A DNA stretch of 64,000 nucleotides from CAVVEQ01 sp963828855 (GTDB taxonomy: Bacteria; Chloroflexota; Anaerolineae; Anaerolineales; Anaerolineaceae). Positions 40,658 to 50,412 of the stretch are shown here, one piece after another. Every line of letters begins with the position of its first letter. Position 1 is the first letter of the stretch. A model generated the notes under the pieces. The model was not told the DNA's origin. It searched no databases and saw only the letters and a list, made by a program, of their open reading frames with translations. Both the position numbers and the translations under genes were made by a program. The stretch covers positions 1 to 64,000 of the forward strand of contig CAWHGB010000005.1 in the NCBI GenBank assembly GCA_963828855.1, written 5' to 3'.

Positions 40658-41626
40658 ATGATCGAACCCCCTACCCTAACACCATTAAAGGAACCGGCAT
40701 TCAACGAAGCCTTTCAACATGCGCGGGTTTTGGTTACCGGTGATTCCGGGTTCATCGGCACCCACCTTTGCCGGTCACTCCTGGATTTGAAAGCCCTTGT
40801 TTTCGGCGTCTCCCTGGAGGATCATTCTCAGCACGGGCAGGATGGGGTTGCACATACTTTTCTGGACCTCAGGGATGGCGCTGCCACAAGATCCTTAGTG
40901 GAGAGGATCCAGCCGGATTTTGTTTTTCATCTGGCCAGCCTGGTGAATACGAGTAGAGACATCGAATTCGTTCTCCCGACCCTCGAACACAATCTCCTTG
41001 GATCCGCGAACTTACTATCAGCATTAAAAGAGACGGGAGTCCGCAGGATCATTGTTCTGTCATCTTCTGATGCGTCCCCGCAGTCGATCTCCCCGGATTC
41101 TCCCTACGCAGCCTCGAAATCAGCCGTCGAAATGTATTCGAGATTATTCATGGATTTGTATCGCGAACCGATTTCGATGATTCGCCTTTTTCATTGTTTT
41201 GGCCCGCATCAATCACCCACCAAATTGATTCCCTATCTCATTTCCTGTGGACTGCAAAATATTGAACCGGAGCTCCTGAACCCGAAAAAGATCATTGACC
41301 CGATTTATATCAAGGATTTTATTCGCGGTTTGTTGCTAACTGCCCAAGAGGAGAATTCGGCTGGAGAAATTTTGGAATTTGGCAATGGAAAAGGTTTAGC
41401 GATCGAAAACCTCGCCAGTTTGATTGCATCGATGGTTAATAACCAGAATCGATCGGCGATTGATTTAATAGATGATTCGTCTGCGATCGAGGGTCAGACC
41501 GCGAACCTGGATCAAACATTTCGCTTGACGGGGTGGAGACCCGCCTGGACGCTGCAACAAGGCTTATCCGAGACCATCGCATGGTATAAAAATCAACCAG
41601 GGAAAGGCGGGACTCGACAGAAATGA
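40658..41626 (+). CDS. NAD-dependent epimerase/dehydratase, probable CDP-3,6-dideoxyhexose (paratose/abequose) synthase
   Basis: Intact 322-residue extended SDR. ARVLVTGDSGFIGTHLCRSL, FHLASLVNTSRDIEFVLPTL, RRIIVLSSSDASPQSISPDS, and SPYAASKSAVEMYSR with the Y-x-x-x-K pair. It lies between the E1 dehydrase and the 2-epimerase, so the expected role is reduction of the 4-keto group, as RfbS (paratose) or RfbJ (abequose) do. The product of RfbS is the substrate of the next gene, which favours paratose. It has a 15-residue extension before the Rossmann motif; a later start is possible. It overlaps the next gene by four bases. Confidence 0.82.
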   Translation: MIEPPTLTPLKEPAFNEAFQHARVLVTGDSGFIGTHLCRSLLDLKALVFGVSLEDHSQHGQDGVAHTFLDLRDGAATRSLVERIQPDFVFHLASLVNTSRDIEFVLPTLEHNLLGSANLLSALKETGVRRIIVLSSSDASPQSISPDSPYAASKSAVEMYSRLFMDLYREPISMIRLFHCFGPHQSPTKLIPYLISCGLQNIEPELLNPKKIIDPIYIKDFIRGLLLTAQEENSAGEILEFGNGKGLAIENLASLIASMVNNQNRSAIDLIDDSSAIEGQTANLDQTFRLTGWRPAWTLQQGLSETIAWYKNQPGKGGTRQK

Positions 41627-42666
41627 AATGGTTGATCACCGGGGGGTGTGGTTTCGTGGGCACTAATCTCGCCAATGCGCTGATTGAAGATGGCGAAGAA
41701 GTGAGTGTCCTGGATAATCTTTCCAGGGTGGGTTCCCGGCAAAATCTGGAGTGGCTTGAGCAATCTCACTCAAAACAATACATTTTTTACGACAAAGATG
41801 TTCGCGAAGCAGAAAGTATCCGGCAGGTGATCGAGGATCTTCAACCGGATGTGATCGCGCACCTTGCCGGACAGGTGGCTATGACCACCAGCATCAGCGA
41901 CCCGCGGCTGGATTTTGAAACCAACGCGTTGGGTACGTTCAATATCCTTGATGCGATCCGGTTGAGTTCCCCAAAATCGATCATATTGTATTCATCCTCC
42001 AATAAAGTGTATGGTTCCCTGGAACAGCTGAGAACCGTGGAATTGGATAGCCGGTACATTCTGCCCGATTTTCCAGAAGGTTTGGATGAATCCACACCGC
42101 TAAAAGCCCATTCACCCTACGGATGCTCCAAACTGGCAGCGGACCAATATGTTCAGGATTTTCATATAATCTATGGTATCTCTTCAGTGGTTTTTAGACA
42201 TTCCTCGATCTATGGCAGTCGTCAATTTGCGACCTTTGACCAGGGTTGGGTGGGCTGGTTTTGCCAGAAAGCGCTGGAAGCCCAGAGAAAGGACGCCCAG
42301 CCATTTTCCATCAATGGTGACGGCAAGCAGGTGCGGGATGTGCTGCACACCGAAGATTTGATCTCGGTTTATAGAAAGGCTGTGCAAAATATCGAAATTA
42401 CCCGTGGGAAGGTCTATAACATTGGCGGGGGGATGAGTAACAGCCTTTCGATTGTTGAGCTTTTTTCACTGCTTGAGACGATGTTGAATGTCGATATAAA
42501 ATATTTCAAATTGGATTGGCGGGAGGGGGATCAGAAGGTTTTCGTGGCGGATAACAGCAGCGCCACCCGGGATTTCTCCTGGACTCCAAAGATCGACAAG
42601 AAAACCGGGATCCAGAATACGATCGAATGGTGCCGGCAGGTGATCGGGGAGAAAACTGCGCGGTGA
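41623..42666 (+). CDS. rfbE: CDP-paratose 2-epimerase (CDP-tyvelose epimerase)
   Basis: Intact 347 residues. MKWLITGGCGFVGTNLANAL is the NAD-binding start; HLAGQVAMTTSISDPRLDFE; LYSSSNKVYGSLEQLRTVEL; a long insertion ILPDFPEGLDESTPLKAHSP just before YGCSKLAADQY, which is characteristic of RfbE. VVFRHSSIYGSRQFATFDQG and WVGWFCQKALEAQ also match. It would turn CDP-paratose into CDP-tyvelose, so this operon should make tyvelose. The start overlaps the preceding stop (ATGA). Confidence 0.9.
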   Translation: MKWLITGGCGFVGTNLANALIEDGEEVSVLDNLSRVGSRQNLEWLEQSHSKQYIFYDKDVREAESIRQVIEDLQPDVIAHLAGQVAMTTSISDPRLDFETNALGTFNILDAIRLSSPKSIILYSSSNKVYGSLEQLRTVELDSRYILPDFPEGLDESTPLKAHSPYGCSKLAADQYVQDFHIIYGISSVVFRHSSIYGSRQFATFDQGWVGWFCQKALEAQRKDAQPFSINGDGKQVRDVLHTEDLISVYRKAVQNIEITRGKVYNIGGGMSNSLSIVELFSLLETMLNVDIKYFKLDWREGDQKVFVADNSSATRDFSWTPKIDKKTGIQNTIEWCRQVIGEKTAR

Positions 42667-42672
42667 AAGCAA

Positions 42673-43407
42673 ATGAGTAATTCGTCTGACCAGGGGAGCC
42701 TTTCAATCATTCTCGCGGCATATGGCGAGGCCGAAAACCTGAAGGCTCTTTTACCTGAAATCAATTCTATCTCCCGGTCTCTATCACCGAAATGTGAGAT
42801 CATTGTCGTCGACACGCAGTTCCCAACGGATAATACCGAAGAGATATGCCGGAAAAATTCCACCCGATACTTAAACCGGTTGAATAGCAACGATTATGGC
42901 GATGCCATCCGCACAGGGATCGCCAATTCGAAGGGAGATTATGTGGTGATCATGGATTCGGATGGGTCCCATTCTCCAGGATTCATTCGAACACTGTGGG
43001 AAAGGCGAACGGAGGCTGATATCATCATCGCCTCAAGGTATATCCCCGGGGGAAGCACCAGGAATCCCCGGATGCTCGTTATGATGAGCAAGACCCTGAA
43101 TATGTTTTTCAATAAGTTGGTGAGAATTCCTGTTTTCGACGTTTCCAATAGCTTTCGCTTATACAGGGGAGAGCCTTTAAGGAAGCTTCATCTTTTTTTC
43201 AGGCATTTCGACATAATTGAGGAAATCCTGGCGAAATTGCTCTGGGATATGACCCCGCCCGCAACTGTCATTGAGATCCCGTTTGAATTTGAGGAGCGGA
43301 AATCGGGAAAACCAAAACGAAATATCGTTGTTTTTAGTTATTACTTTATTCTGGCCATGTTTCGCCTCAATTCGATTCGAAGGAAACTGGTAAAACAGGG
43401 GGGCTAA
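42673..43407 (+). CDS. family 2 glycosyltransferase (dolichol-phosphate mannosyltransferase-like)
   Basis: Intact 244 residues. The GT-A fold: LSIILAAYGEAENLKALLPE, IIVVDTQFPTDNTEEICRKN, DYGDAIRTGIANSKGDYVVI, MDSDGSHSPGFIRTLWERR with D-S-D as the metal site, ADIIIASRYIPGGSTRNPRM. No C-terminal membrane helices, so it is a cytosolic or peripheral transferase. It lies six bases after rfbE and ends the operon; a terminator follows. It probably charges a lipid phosphate or transfers a sugar for the surface glycan. Confidence 0.9.
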   Translation: MSNSSDQGSLSIILAAYGEAENLKALLPEINSISRSLSPKCEIIVVDTQFPTDNTEEICRKNSTRYLNRLNSNDYGDAIRTGIANSKGDYVVIMDSDGSHSPGFIRTLWERRTEADIIIASRYIPGGSTRNPRMLVMMSKTLNMFFNKLVRIPVFDVSNSFRLYRGEPLRKLHLFFRHFDIIEEILAKLLWDMTPPATVIEIPFEFEERKSGKPKRNIVVFSYYFILAMFRLNSIRRKLVKQGG

Positions 43408-43433
43408 AATAATTGGTTTCAATATAAATTGAA

Positions 43434-43464
43434 GCCGCCTCGACCGGAGGCGGCGGTTTTTTAT
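43434..43464 (+). terminator. rho-independent terminator of the CDP-sugar operon
   Basis: Stem GCCGCCTC (43434-43441) with GAGGCGGC (43447-43454), loop GACCG, followed by GGTTTTTTATT. Confidence 0.92.
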
Positions 43465-43541
43465 TCGGCTAATTGACATAATACCCCCCATAATTTTGAG
43501 TTGTATATATAATGAAAATAACCAAACTGGGAGGTGAAAGG

Positions 43542-44381
43542 ATGTCCACGATAAATTCAGTCCGTCCTTCGCCCATCGCCGGGCGCTGGTATGAGGGTGA
43601 TCCCAAACGGCTGGCGGAAGAAATCGATCGCTACCTTTCTAATGCGAAACTGCCCGCCCTGGGTGGTGAAGTGGTCGGATTGATCGCCCCGCATGCCGGG
43701 CATATTTACTCGGGGGAAACTGCCGGCCATGCCTTTTCGGCTGTCAAGGATAAAAGTTATCCTGTGGTTGCTGTCCTTTCCCCTCTGCACGATTTCCATT
43801 CTGCCTCAGTCCTCACAACCGCACACACTGCCTACCGCACCCCCCTTGGTGATATGGAGGTCGCGGCGGAATTGCTGGAGACCTTGGAGAACAAGCTTAA
43901 ACCGCAGGGAATCACTTTGAACCGTATCGCCAACGACCAGGAACATTCCCTCGAGATCGAGCTGCCCTTCCTCCAGCGCTCGCTGGTGGGGGATTTCAAA
44001 CTCCTGCCCTTGATGGTGCGCACCAATGACCCCGGGGAATTGCAAATTCTGGGCGAATCGCTGGCAGAGGTGGTTCAGGATGCGGGGTGCCTCCTGGTAG
44101 GGAGCACTGACCTATCCCATTTTCATTCCGAGGAGCACGCCCAGGAACTGGACGAGGAGACCCTGACCCAGATCGGTGATTTTTCGCCCGAAGGCGTGCT
44201 TCAGGCTGAGATAACTGGGTCCGGCTCGGCTTGCGGAGCCGGCGCCGTGGCGGCAGTCATGTGGGCTGCAATGCGCCTGGGAGCCACCCGGGTGATCGTC
44301 CTGCACCACTCCACTTCCGGCAAAGTCACCGGCGACCACGATTCGGTGGTCGGTTACGGCGCGGCTGCCATTCTTAAATAA
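43542..44381 (+). CDS. Memo family protein (AmmeMemoRadiSam system protein B)
   Basis: Intact 279 residues from ATG 43542, preceded by GGAGGTG; an ATG ten codons upstream lacks such a site. Fold of the class III extradiol dioxygenase superfamily: GLIAPHAGHIYSGETAGHAF gives the first histidine, LSPLHDFHSA the second, NDQEHSLEIELPFLQR and GSTDLSHFHSEEHAQELDEE the others; GSGSACGAGAVAAVMWAAM carries a conserved cysteine. The AMMECR1 and radical SAM partners are not in the window. It lies 20 bases ahead of priA and is probably cotranscribed. Biochemical role unresolved. Confidence 0.92.
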   Translation: MSTINSVRPSPIAGRWYEGDPKRLAEEIDRYLSNAKLPALGGEVVGLIAPHAGHIYSGETAGHAFSAVKDKSYPVVAVLSPLHDFHSASVLTTAHTAYRTPLGDMEVAAELLETLENKLKPQGITLNRIANDQEHSLEIELPFLQRSLVGDFKLLPLMVRTNDPGELQILGESLAEVVQDAGCLLVGSTDLSHFHSEEHAQELDEETLTQIGDFSPEGVLQAEITGSGSACGAGAVAAVMWAAMRLGATRVIVLHHSTSGKVTGDHDSVVGYGAAAILK

Positions 44382-44401
44382 AGACTGGCGACAGACTCTC
44401 C

Positions 44402-46923
44402 ATGACCGAATACATCCAGGCCGCTGTCAATATTCCCCAGGTATCGGGGATCTTCGATTACCACCTGCCCTTGGAACTTGAAGGAGTTGTTCAACGCGGC
44501 TGCCTGGTGGCGGTTCCCTTTGGAAAGCAGCTCGTGCAGGCGGTCGTCCTCCGCCTTGTGTCGGAACCGCAGGTGATGGATACCAAACCGGTCGCAGCCC
44601 TGCTGGACCCACTGCCTGCGCTAACCTCTGCCCAACTCGAGCTTGCCGCGGAACTTGCTGAAAAATACCTGGCTCCGCTTTCCGCTTTCATCGACCTGAT
44701 GCTCCCGCCCGGCCTCAGCCAGCATGCTGATACGCTCTATTCGCGTAATCCCGGCGCGGATGCACTTGCAGTGAGCCCCACTCAAAAGCGCATCCTGGCG
44801 GAGATCGAAACACGCGGACCCCTGCGCGGGCGTCAATTGGATGCAGCCATACCGCGGCTTGATTGGCGCCCCTCCGCCGCTGCCCTGGTGAAAGCGGGTG
44901 TGCTGATCACCCAGCCGGTGCTGCCCCCGCCTTCAGTGCGTCCCAAGGTGGTGCGCACGGCGCAGCTTTCCCGTCCGCTGGAGCAAGCCACCGAAGTGCT
45001 GGAAAACGAAAGCCGAATACTCGACGGCTGTTCGCGCGCGTAGGCTCTCGGCGCTGGAATTCCTGGCCCGTGAGGCGGTTCCGGTGAGCGTTTCCTGGGT
45101 GTATGCTGCCAGCGGCACAAAGCTGGCGGACTTGGAAAAACTGGCGGAGCTTGGGCTGGTGCAGCTCGGAGAAACCGAGATCTGGCGCGACCCGCTGCGA
45201 GATCTGCAGGCGCCCGCCTTTGATCCCCCGGTGCTCACCCGCGCCCAGGAGGAAGCCCTGGAAAAGATCGACCGCGGGTTGGAGAGCTGCATCCCGCGGA
45301 GGCACCCCCAAACCGGCCCTCCTGCACGGCGTGACCGGCTCGGGCAAGACCGAGATCTACCTCAAAGCCATCGAGCACACCCTGGCAAAGGGCAGGCAGG
45401 CTATTGTGCTCGTGCCCGAGATCGCCCTCACCCCGCAGACGGTGCGCCGGCTGCTCGCCCGCTTTCCGGGCAGGGTGGGGCTGATCCACTCCCGGCTCTC
45501 GCCCGGTGAGCGTTACGATACCTGGCGGCGCGCGCGGGATGGCGCCCTGGATGTGATCCTGGGTCCGCGCAGCGCGCTTTTCACCCCCCTGCCCAACCTC
45601 GGGTTGATCGTGGTGGATGAGTGCCACGAAGGCTCCTACTACCAGGATGATCTCCCCCCCACTTACCACGCGGTGGATGCCGCCCTGGCGCTTGCCCGCC
45701 TGACCAGATCCGAGATCATCCTGGGGTCAGCCACCCCTTCGGTCGAGATGGTGCAGCAGGCCAACCTGGAGGGCTGGGAACGGCTGGAGCTGCCCAATCG
45801 TTTGCTGGCCCACCGGGCGGTGATCACCGAAGAACTGCATGCGATGAAGAAAGAACTTGCCCGCTCTCGCGCTACGACCGGGAGGCGATAACCTTGCCGC
45901 TGCCCCCGGTCTCCATAATTGATATGCGCACGGAATTGAAGGAGGGGAACCGGTCCGTCCTCAGCCGCGCGCTGCAAGCGGAGCTTGGTTCAGTGCTGGA
46001 GCAGGGTGAACAGGCCATCCTCTTCCTCAACCGGCGCGGGTCAGCCACCTACGTTTTCTGCCGCGAGTGCGGCGCATCCCTGCGCTGCCCGCGCTGCGAT
46101 CGGCCGCTCACCTGGCATGAAGATACCGCTCAACTGACCTGCCATGCCTGCGGTTACACCCGCCGCATGCCGCAGAGCTGCCCCAAATGCGGCAGCCGGG
46201 AGATCCGCCAGTACGGCACCGGCACCCAGGCGGTGGAAAAACTGGTTCAGGAACTCTTTCCCACCGCGCGCACCCTGCGCTGGGATTGGGAGACCACCCG
46301 CGCAGAAGGGCGCGAACGAGATGATCCTCTCGCACTTTGCCAACCACCGCGCGGATATCCTGATCGGTACCCAGATGCTGGCCAAGGGGCTGGATCTGCC
46401 GCTGGTGACGCTGGTGGGGGTGATCCTGGCTGATGTGGGGCTGAACTTCCCGGATTTCCGCGCCGCGGAACGCACGTTTCAACTGCTCACCCAGGTGGCG
46501 GGGCGGGCCGGGCGCAGCCCGCTGGGCGGCAGGGTGATCTTCCAAACCTTCCAGCCGGAGAATTACGCCATCCAGTCCGCCGCGCTGCACGATTTCAACG
46601 GCTTCTTTCACCAGGAATTGGGCTTCCGCAGGGATCTGGGGTATCCGCCATTCACCAAGCTGGTGAAGGTGGAATTCCGCGAGCTGGATGCAAGCAGGGC
46701 CGAGAAGAACGCGCGGAATTTCGCCGCGCAGGCGCGGGTTTGGATGGAGGAGGGCGGCTACAAGGCTACCGAGTTGATCGGCCCCGTTCCGTGTTTTTTC
46801 TCGAAGGAAGGCGGCTATTACCGCTGGCAGGTGATCCTGAAGGGTCCTGATCCGGCAAAAATCCTCAGGGGCAGGCAGCTGGGGGATGCCAGGGTGGTTG
46901 TCGACCCGCCAAGCTTGTTGTAA
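44402..46923 (+). CDS. priA: primosomal replication restart helicase PriA (frameshifted)
   Basis: About 840 codons in five frame segments. N-terminal DNA-binding domain: YIQAAVNIPQVSGIFDYHLP. The helicase core starts with ALLHGVTGSGKTEIYLKAIE (Walker A), VLVPEIALTPQTVRRLL, LIVVDECHEGSYYQDD (DExH), ILGSATPSVE. The zinc-binding insert has CRECGASLRCPRC and CHACGYTRRMPQSCPKCGS. The second RecA domain includes ADILIGTQMLAKGLDLPLVT and LLTQVAGRAGRSPLGGRVIF. Breaks lie near 45040, 45300, 45890 and 46315. All motifs are conserved, so sequencing indels are the likely cause. It restarts stalled forks by loading the replicative helicase. Confidence 0.94.
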
Positions 46924-46990
46924 TTATTTTAAACGGTAGGGGTCGCAAAAAACGCGCGACCGTCCGCCCGTACAAAGTCAACCAACCAAA

Positions 46991-47015
46991 TGAAAAAGGC
47001 GGGTATGAGCCCGCC
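46991..47015 (-). terminator. terminator of clpC (minus strand)
   Basis: Read leftward, GGCGGG (47015-47010) and CCCGCC (47003-46998) form a six-base stem followed by TTTTTCATTTGG. It lies between convergent priA and clpC. Just before it (46937-46974) a GTAGGGGTCGC...CCGCCCGTAC segment resembles a decayed REP element. Confidence 0.7.
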
Positions 47016-47041
47016 CTATATAGAATTTGCTTTTTCCCAGC

Positions 47042-49551
47042 CTATGCCGGTTCTGCGACCTTTTCGCGCTTCACCTTCACCTTTTTCTTCTTGGTCAGGG
47101 TGATCTCCCCGGCCTTATCCAGGTCGATCCAGATGATATCGCCATCGACGAACTCGCCGGCCAGCAGCTTATCCGAGAGGGCATCCTCAATCTTCTGCTG
47201 GATCACGCGCCGCAGGGGGCGGGCACCCATCTCGGGATCGTAGCCTTCATCGGAGAGCTTGTTCAAGGCTTCGTCGGTGGCTTCAAGGGTCAGGTTGTGC
47301 TCGGCCAGGCGGTCGGAAACCTTTTTCAGCTCCAGGGTCACGATCTCGCGGATCTGCTCCCGGTTGAGGGCATGGAAGACGATGACCGAATCCAGGCGGT
47401 TGAGGAATTCGGGGCGGAAGACCTTTTTGAGCGAATCCAGCAGGGTCTTGCGCATGGTGTCATATTTCTGCTGCTCTTCGATGGCTTCATCCTTGGTGAG
47501 CTGAAAACCGAGCGAGCCCTGGCGCCGGATCTCTTCCGCGCCGATGTTGGTGGTCATGACGATGATCGCGTTGCGGAAATCCACCTTGCGCCCCTTGGCA
47601 TCCGAAAGATGCCCCTCTTCCATGATCTGCAGGAGCATGTTGTGCGCCTCGGGGTGGGCCTTTTCCACCTCGTCGAAGACGACGATGGAATAGGGCTTGC
47701 GGCGGATGGCCTCGGTGAGCTGGCCGGCTTCATCATAGCCGACATAGCCAGGAGGGGCTCCCACCAGGCGGCTGACGGTGTGGCGTTCCATGAACTCGGA
47801 CATATCCAGCTGGATCATGGCGTCTTCGCTGCCGAAGAGGAAGCGCGCCAGCGTCTTGGTCAGCTCGGTCTTGCCCACGCCGGTGGGTCCCAGGAAGATG
47901 AATGAGCCGATCGGGCGCTTGGGGTCTTTGAGCCCGCGCGCGCCCGCGCCGGACGGCTTTGGAGATGGCCTGGATGGCCTCCTCCTGCCCGACGATGGAG
48001 GTGCGCAGTTCGTCTTCCATGTGCAGCAGCCGCTCGGATTCGGCGGTGGCCATCTGCATCACGGGCACGCCGGTCCACATGGAGACCACCTCGGCGATAT
48101 CGTCGGCGGTGACCACGGGGCTGGTGGAGCGTTCCCAGGTGGTGCGCATTTTATCCAGCTGGGCGTTGATGCTGCTTTCCTTGGTCAGCAGCGCCTGGGC
48201 TTCATCCAGGCGGCCATCCTCCACCGCGGTGGTGTGGCTCTGGCGCACCTCGCGCAGCTGGGTCATCAGGTCCTTCTGGGCTTTGGCCTGCGGGCTTTTA
48301 TACATGCGCACCCGCGAGGAGGATTCATCGATCAGGTCGATGGCCTTATCCGGCAGGAAGCGGTCGTTCACGTAACGGGCGGAAAGGCGCGCGGCGGCTT
48401 CCAGGGCTTCATCGGAGATCACCAGGCGGTGATGCTCCTCGTAGGGGGTGCGGATGCCGCGCAGGATCTGGATGGTCTCCTCCACGGTGGGTTCGTTGAC
48501 CATGATGGGCTGGAAGCGGCGTTCGAGGGCGGCGTCGCTTTCGATGTTCTTGCGGTATTCATCGATGGTGGTGGCGCCGATCACCTGCAGCTCGCCGCGC
48601 GAAAGGGCGGGCTTGAGGATGTTGGCGGCATCCACCGAGGAGCCGGCAGAACCAGCGCCCACCAGCATGTGGACTTCATCGATGAAGAGGATCGACTTGG
48701 TGGCTTTGAGCTCGTCGATCACCCGTTTGAGGCGCTCTTCGAACTGACCGCGGTACATGGTGCCGGCCACCAGCGAACCAACGTCCAACTGCAGGACGCG
48801 CTTATTGACGAGCGGCCCGGGCACATCCCCGGCGATGATGCGCTGGGCGAGGCCTTCGATGATGGCGGTCTTGCCCACACCGGGTTCGCCGATGAGGGCG
48901 GGGTTATTCTTGGTGCGGCGGGCCAGCACCTGGATGACGCGCTCGATCTCCATCTCGCGCCCGATCACCGGGTCCAGCTTGCCTTCCTCGGCCTTGCCGG
49001 TCAGGTCCACGGCCAGTTGATCCACCAGGGGGGTCTTATCCTTCTTGCCGGATTCCGGTTTCTGCTGGGCGGTCTTTTCGCCGCTGGCGGTGGTTGCAGA
49101 GCCAGCCAGGCTGTTCTCGTTGAGCACGCGGTGGGTCTGGCGCCGGATCTGCTCCTGGGTGACGCCCAGTTTGCGCAGCACTTCCAAGCCCGGCATCCTT
49201 GGTGGAATGGGTGAGTGCCAGCAGGAGGTGCTCGGTGCTGATGTATTGGTTGCCCAGGCGGCGGGCTTCCTCGATGGCCAGCTCCAGCAGTTCCTGGGTG
49301 CCGGGGGAGAGGTCGATCTTGCCCTCGCGGTTCTCGCCGTAGCCGCCGAGCCGCTCGACCATTTCCTTCAGGCGCTCGGTTTCCAGCCCCAGGTCGCGCA
49401 GGACGCGCGAGGCAATGCCTTCCTCCTCCTCCATCAATCCCATCAACACATGCTCTGTGCAGATGAAGGGCTGGCGAAAGCTTTCAGCAGCCTGGTGGGC
49501 CAGGCTGAGGACGTGGCGGGCGCGTTGGGTGAAGCGTTCCATTCCGGGCAA
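47042..49551 (-). CDS. clpC: ATP-dependent Clp protease ATP-binding subunit ClpC (frameshifted)
   Basis: About 835 residues, the normal ClpC length. N-domain with two Clp_N repeats (TQRARHVLSLAHQAAESFRQ; TPGTQ-like GTQELLELAIEEARRLGNQY). AAA1 has NPALIGEPGVGKTAIIEGLA and KSILFIDEVHMLVGAGSAGS. A middle domain runs through AQKDLMTQLREVRQSH. AAA2 has GKTELTKTLARFLFG, SIVVFDEVEKAHPEAHNMLL and GSLGFQLTKD, the ClpP-binding loop. Shifts lie near 49195 and 47945. The best-spaced start after AGGAGG is TTG 49551; ATG 49542 is the alternative. No CtsR-type operator or mcsAB genes are seen. Confidence 0.95.
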
Positions 49552-49762
49552 GGGTCAATCCTCCTGAATCGTTAAAACCGGTATTGCGGATGCTGCCATC
49601 CTGAGCGGGGGGTTGATCTCATTTTTTGGGAGAGCGGGGACTCAGTCTGGCTATGTAGAAATGATTTTACCAAATTTTGTGGGGGAATTCCAATTTAGGG
49701 TGTACAGGGATTGTAAGAAATGTATAAGAGTTATTAAAATTTCAAATAGGAGCGGTTACCTC

Positions 49763-49790
49763 GTAAGGGCGAACGACGGTGCGCCCCTAT
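49763..49790. repeat. imperfect REP palindrome at the RAYT stop codon
   Basis: A 28-base copy (GTAAGGGCGAACG... ending CGGTGCGCCCCTAT) of the palindrome at 50041-50068, with a few mismatches. The RAYT stop codon TAG lies inside it on the minus strand. Confidence 0.8.
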
Positions 49791-50383
49791 ACGTTTCTTT
49801 CACCACATGCGTCCAGGTTCCCATGTATATATAGCCGGATATTGTCAAATTCCTTTTCCGACCGGATGATGTGCTCGTAATAATTCCGTTGCCAGACCGG
49901 TTCACCAGGGGTTCCACGGAAGGCATTAATTCGGTATGTGACCTTGCTTTTATACCCCGAAACCAGGGATCCCAGGGACCTGCGTGCGCGATACAGGGGT
50001 GCACAGGCAATATTTTGCGTTGGCGTTCGATCGGGGTCTTGTAGGGGCGCACGGCCGTGCGCCCCTACTACAAACGGTAGGTCGTCGTTTACGGATAGAT
50101 CTACAATTTCGTTGATAAATAGAATTGCATGCATATGGTCAGGCATGATCACGAATTCATCCAAAGTAATTTCATGCCGAATATTAGGGGTTATGAGCCA
50201 CTCATCACGTGCAATCTCCCCAAGGGAATTTAATTGCATCTCAGAGCTGACGAATTTTCCAAATATTTCCATCCGGTGATATGTAGCTATCGTTATGAAA
50301 TACGCCCCAGGTTCGGAATAATCATATCCGCTCAGACGGATGGTCTTCCGGTGGTGGGTTTCGCTCTCTGGCTTGTTGCTCAA
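49787..50383 (-). CDS. REP-associated tyrosine transposase (RAYT, Y1/IS200-like fold)
   Basis: Intact 198 residues. HRKTIRLSGYDYSEPGAYFI is the typical RAYT start; FVIMPDHMHAILFINEIVDL has the H-x-H metal site of HUH enzymes; EPVWQRNYYEHIIRSEKEFD holds the catalytic tyrosine; IRLYIHGNLDAC is the usual end. RAYTs cut and join REP hairpins. Two REP palindromes are attached: one inside the reading frame, encoding VVGAHGRAPLQ between the HUH motif and the tyrosine, and one over the stop codon. The insertion keeps the frame. It separates clpC from an aminotransferase, so it entered a housekeeping region. Confidence 0.92.
   Translation of the reverse strand: MSNKPESETHHRKTIRLSGYDYSEPGAYFITIATYHRMEIFGKFVSSEMQLNSLGEIARDEWLITPNIRHEITLDEFVIMPDHMHAILFINEIVDLSVNDDLPFVVGAHGRAPLQDPDRTPTQNIACAPLYRARRSLGSLVSGYKSKVTYRINAFRGTPGEPVWQRNYYEHIIRSEKEFDNIRLYIHGNLDACGERNV
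50041..50068. repeat. perfect 28-bp REP palindrome inside the RAYT gene
   Basis: GTAGGGGCGCACGG followed by its exact reverse complement CCGTGCGCCCCTAC. It is in frame in the RAYT gene. Confidence 0.92.
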
Positions 50384-50412
50384 ATTTCACCCCCCCTCAA
50401 TGGTTAATCCCC

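Noticed and set aside
44402..46923. Programmed frameshifting in priA
   Set aside because: Four shifts in both directions without a slippery heptamer and stem-loop pattern; similar breaks occur in many unrelated genes.
47778..49214. Open frame of about 480 codons antisense to clpC
   Set aside because: Glycine/aspartate/histidine-rich translation without domains, typical of a mirror frame of a GC-rich gene.
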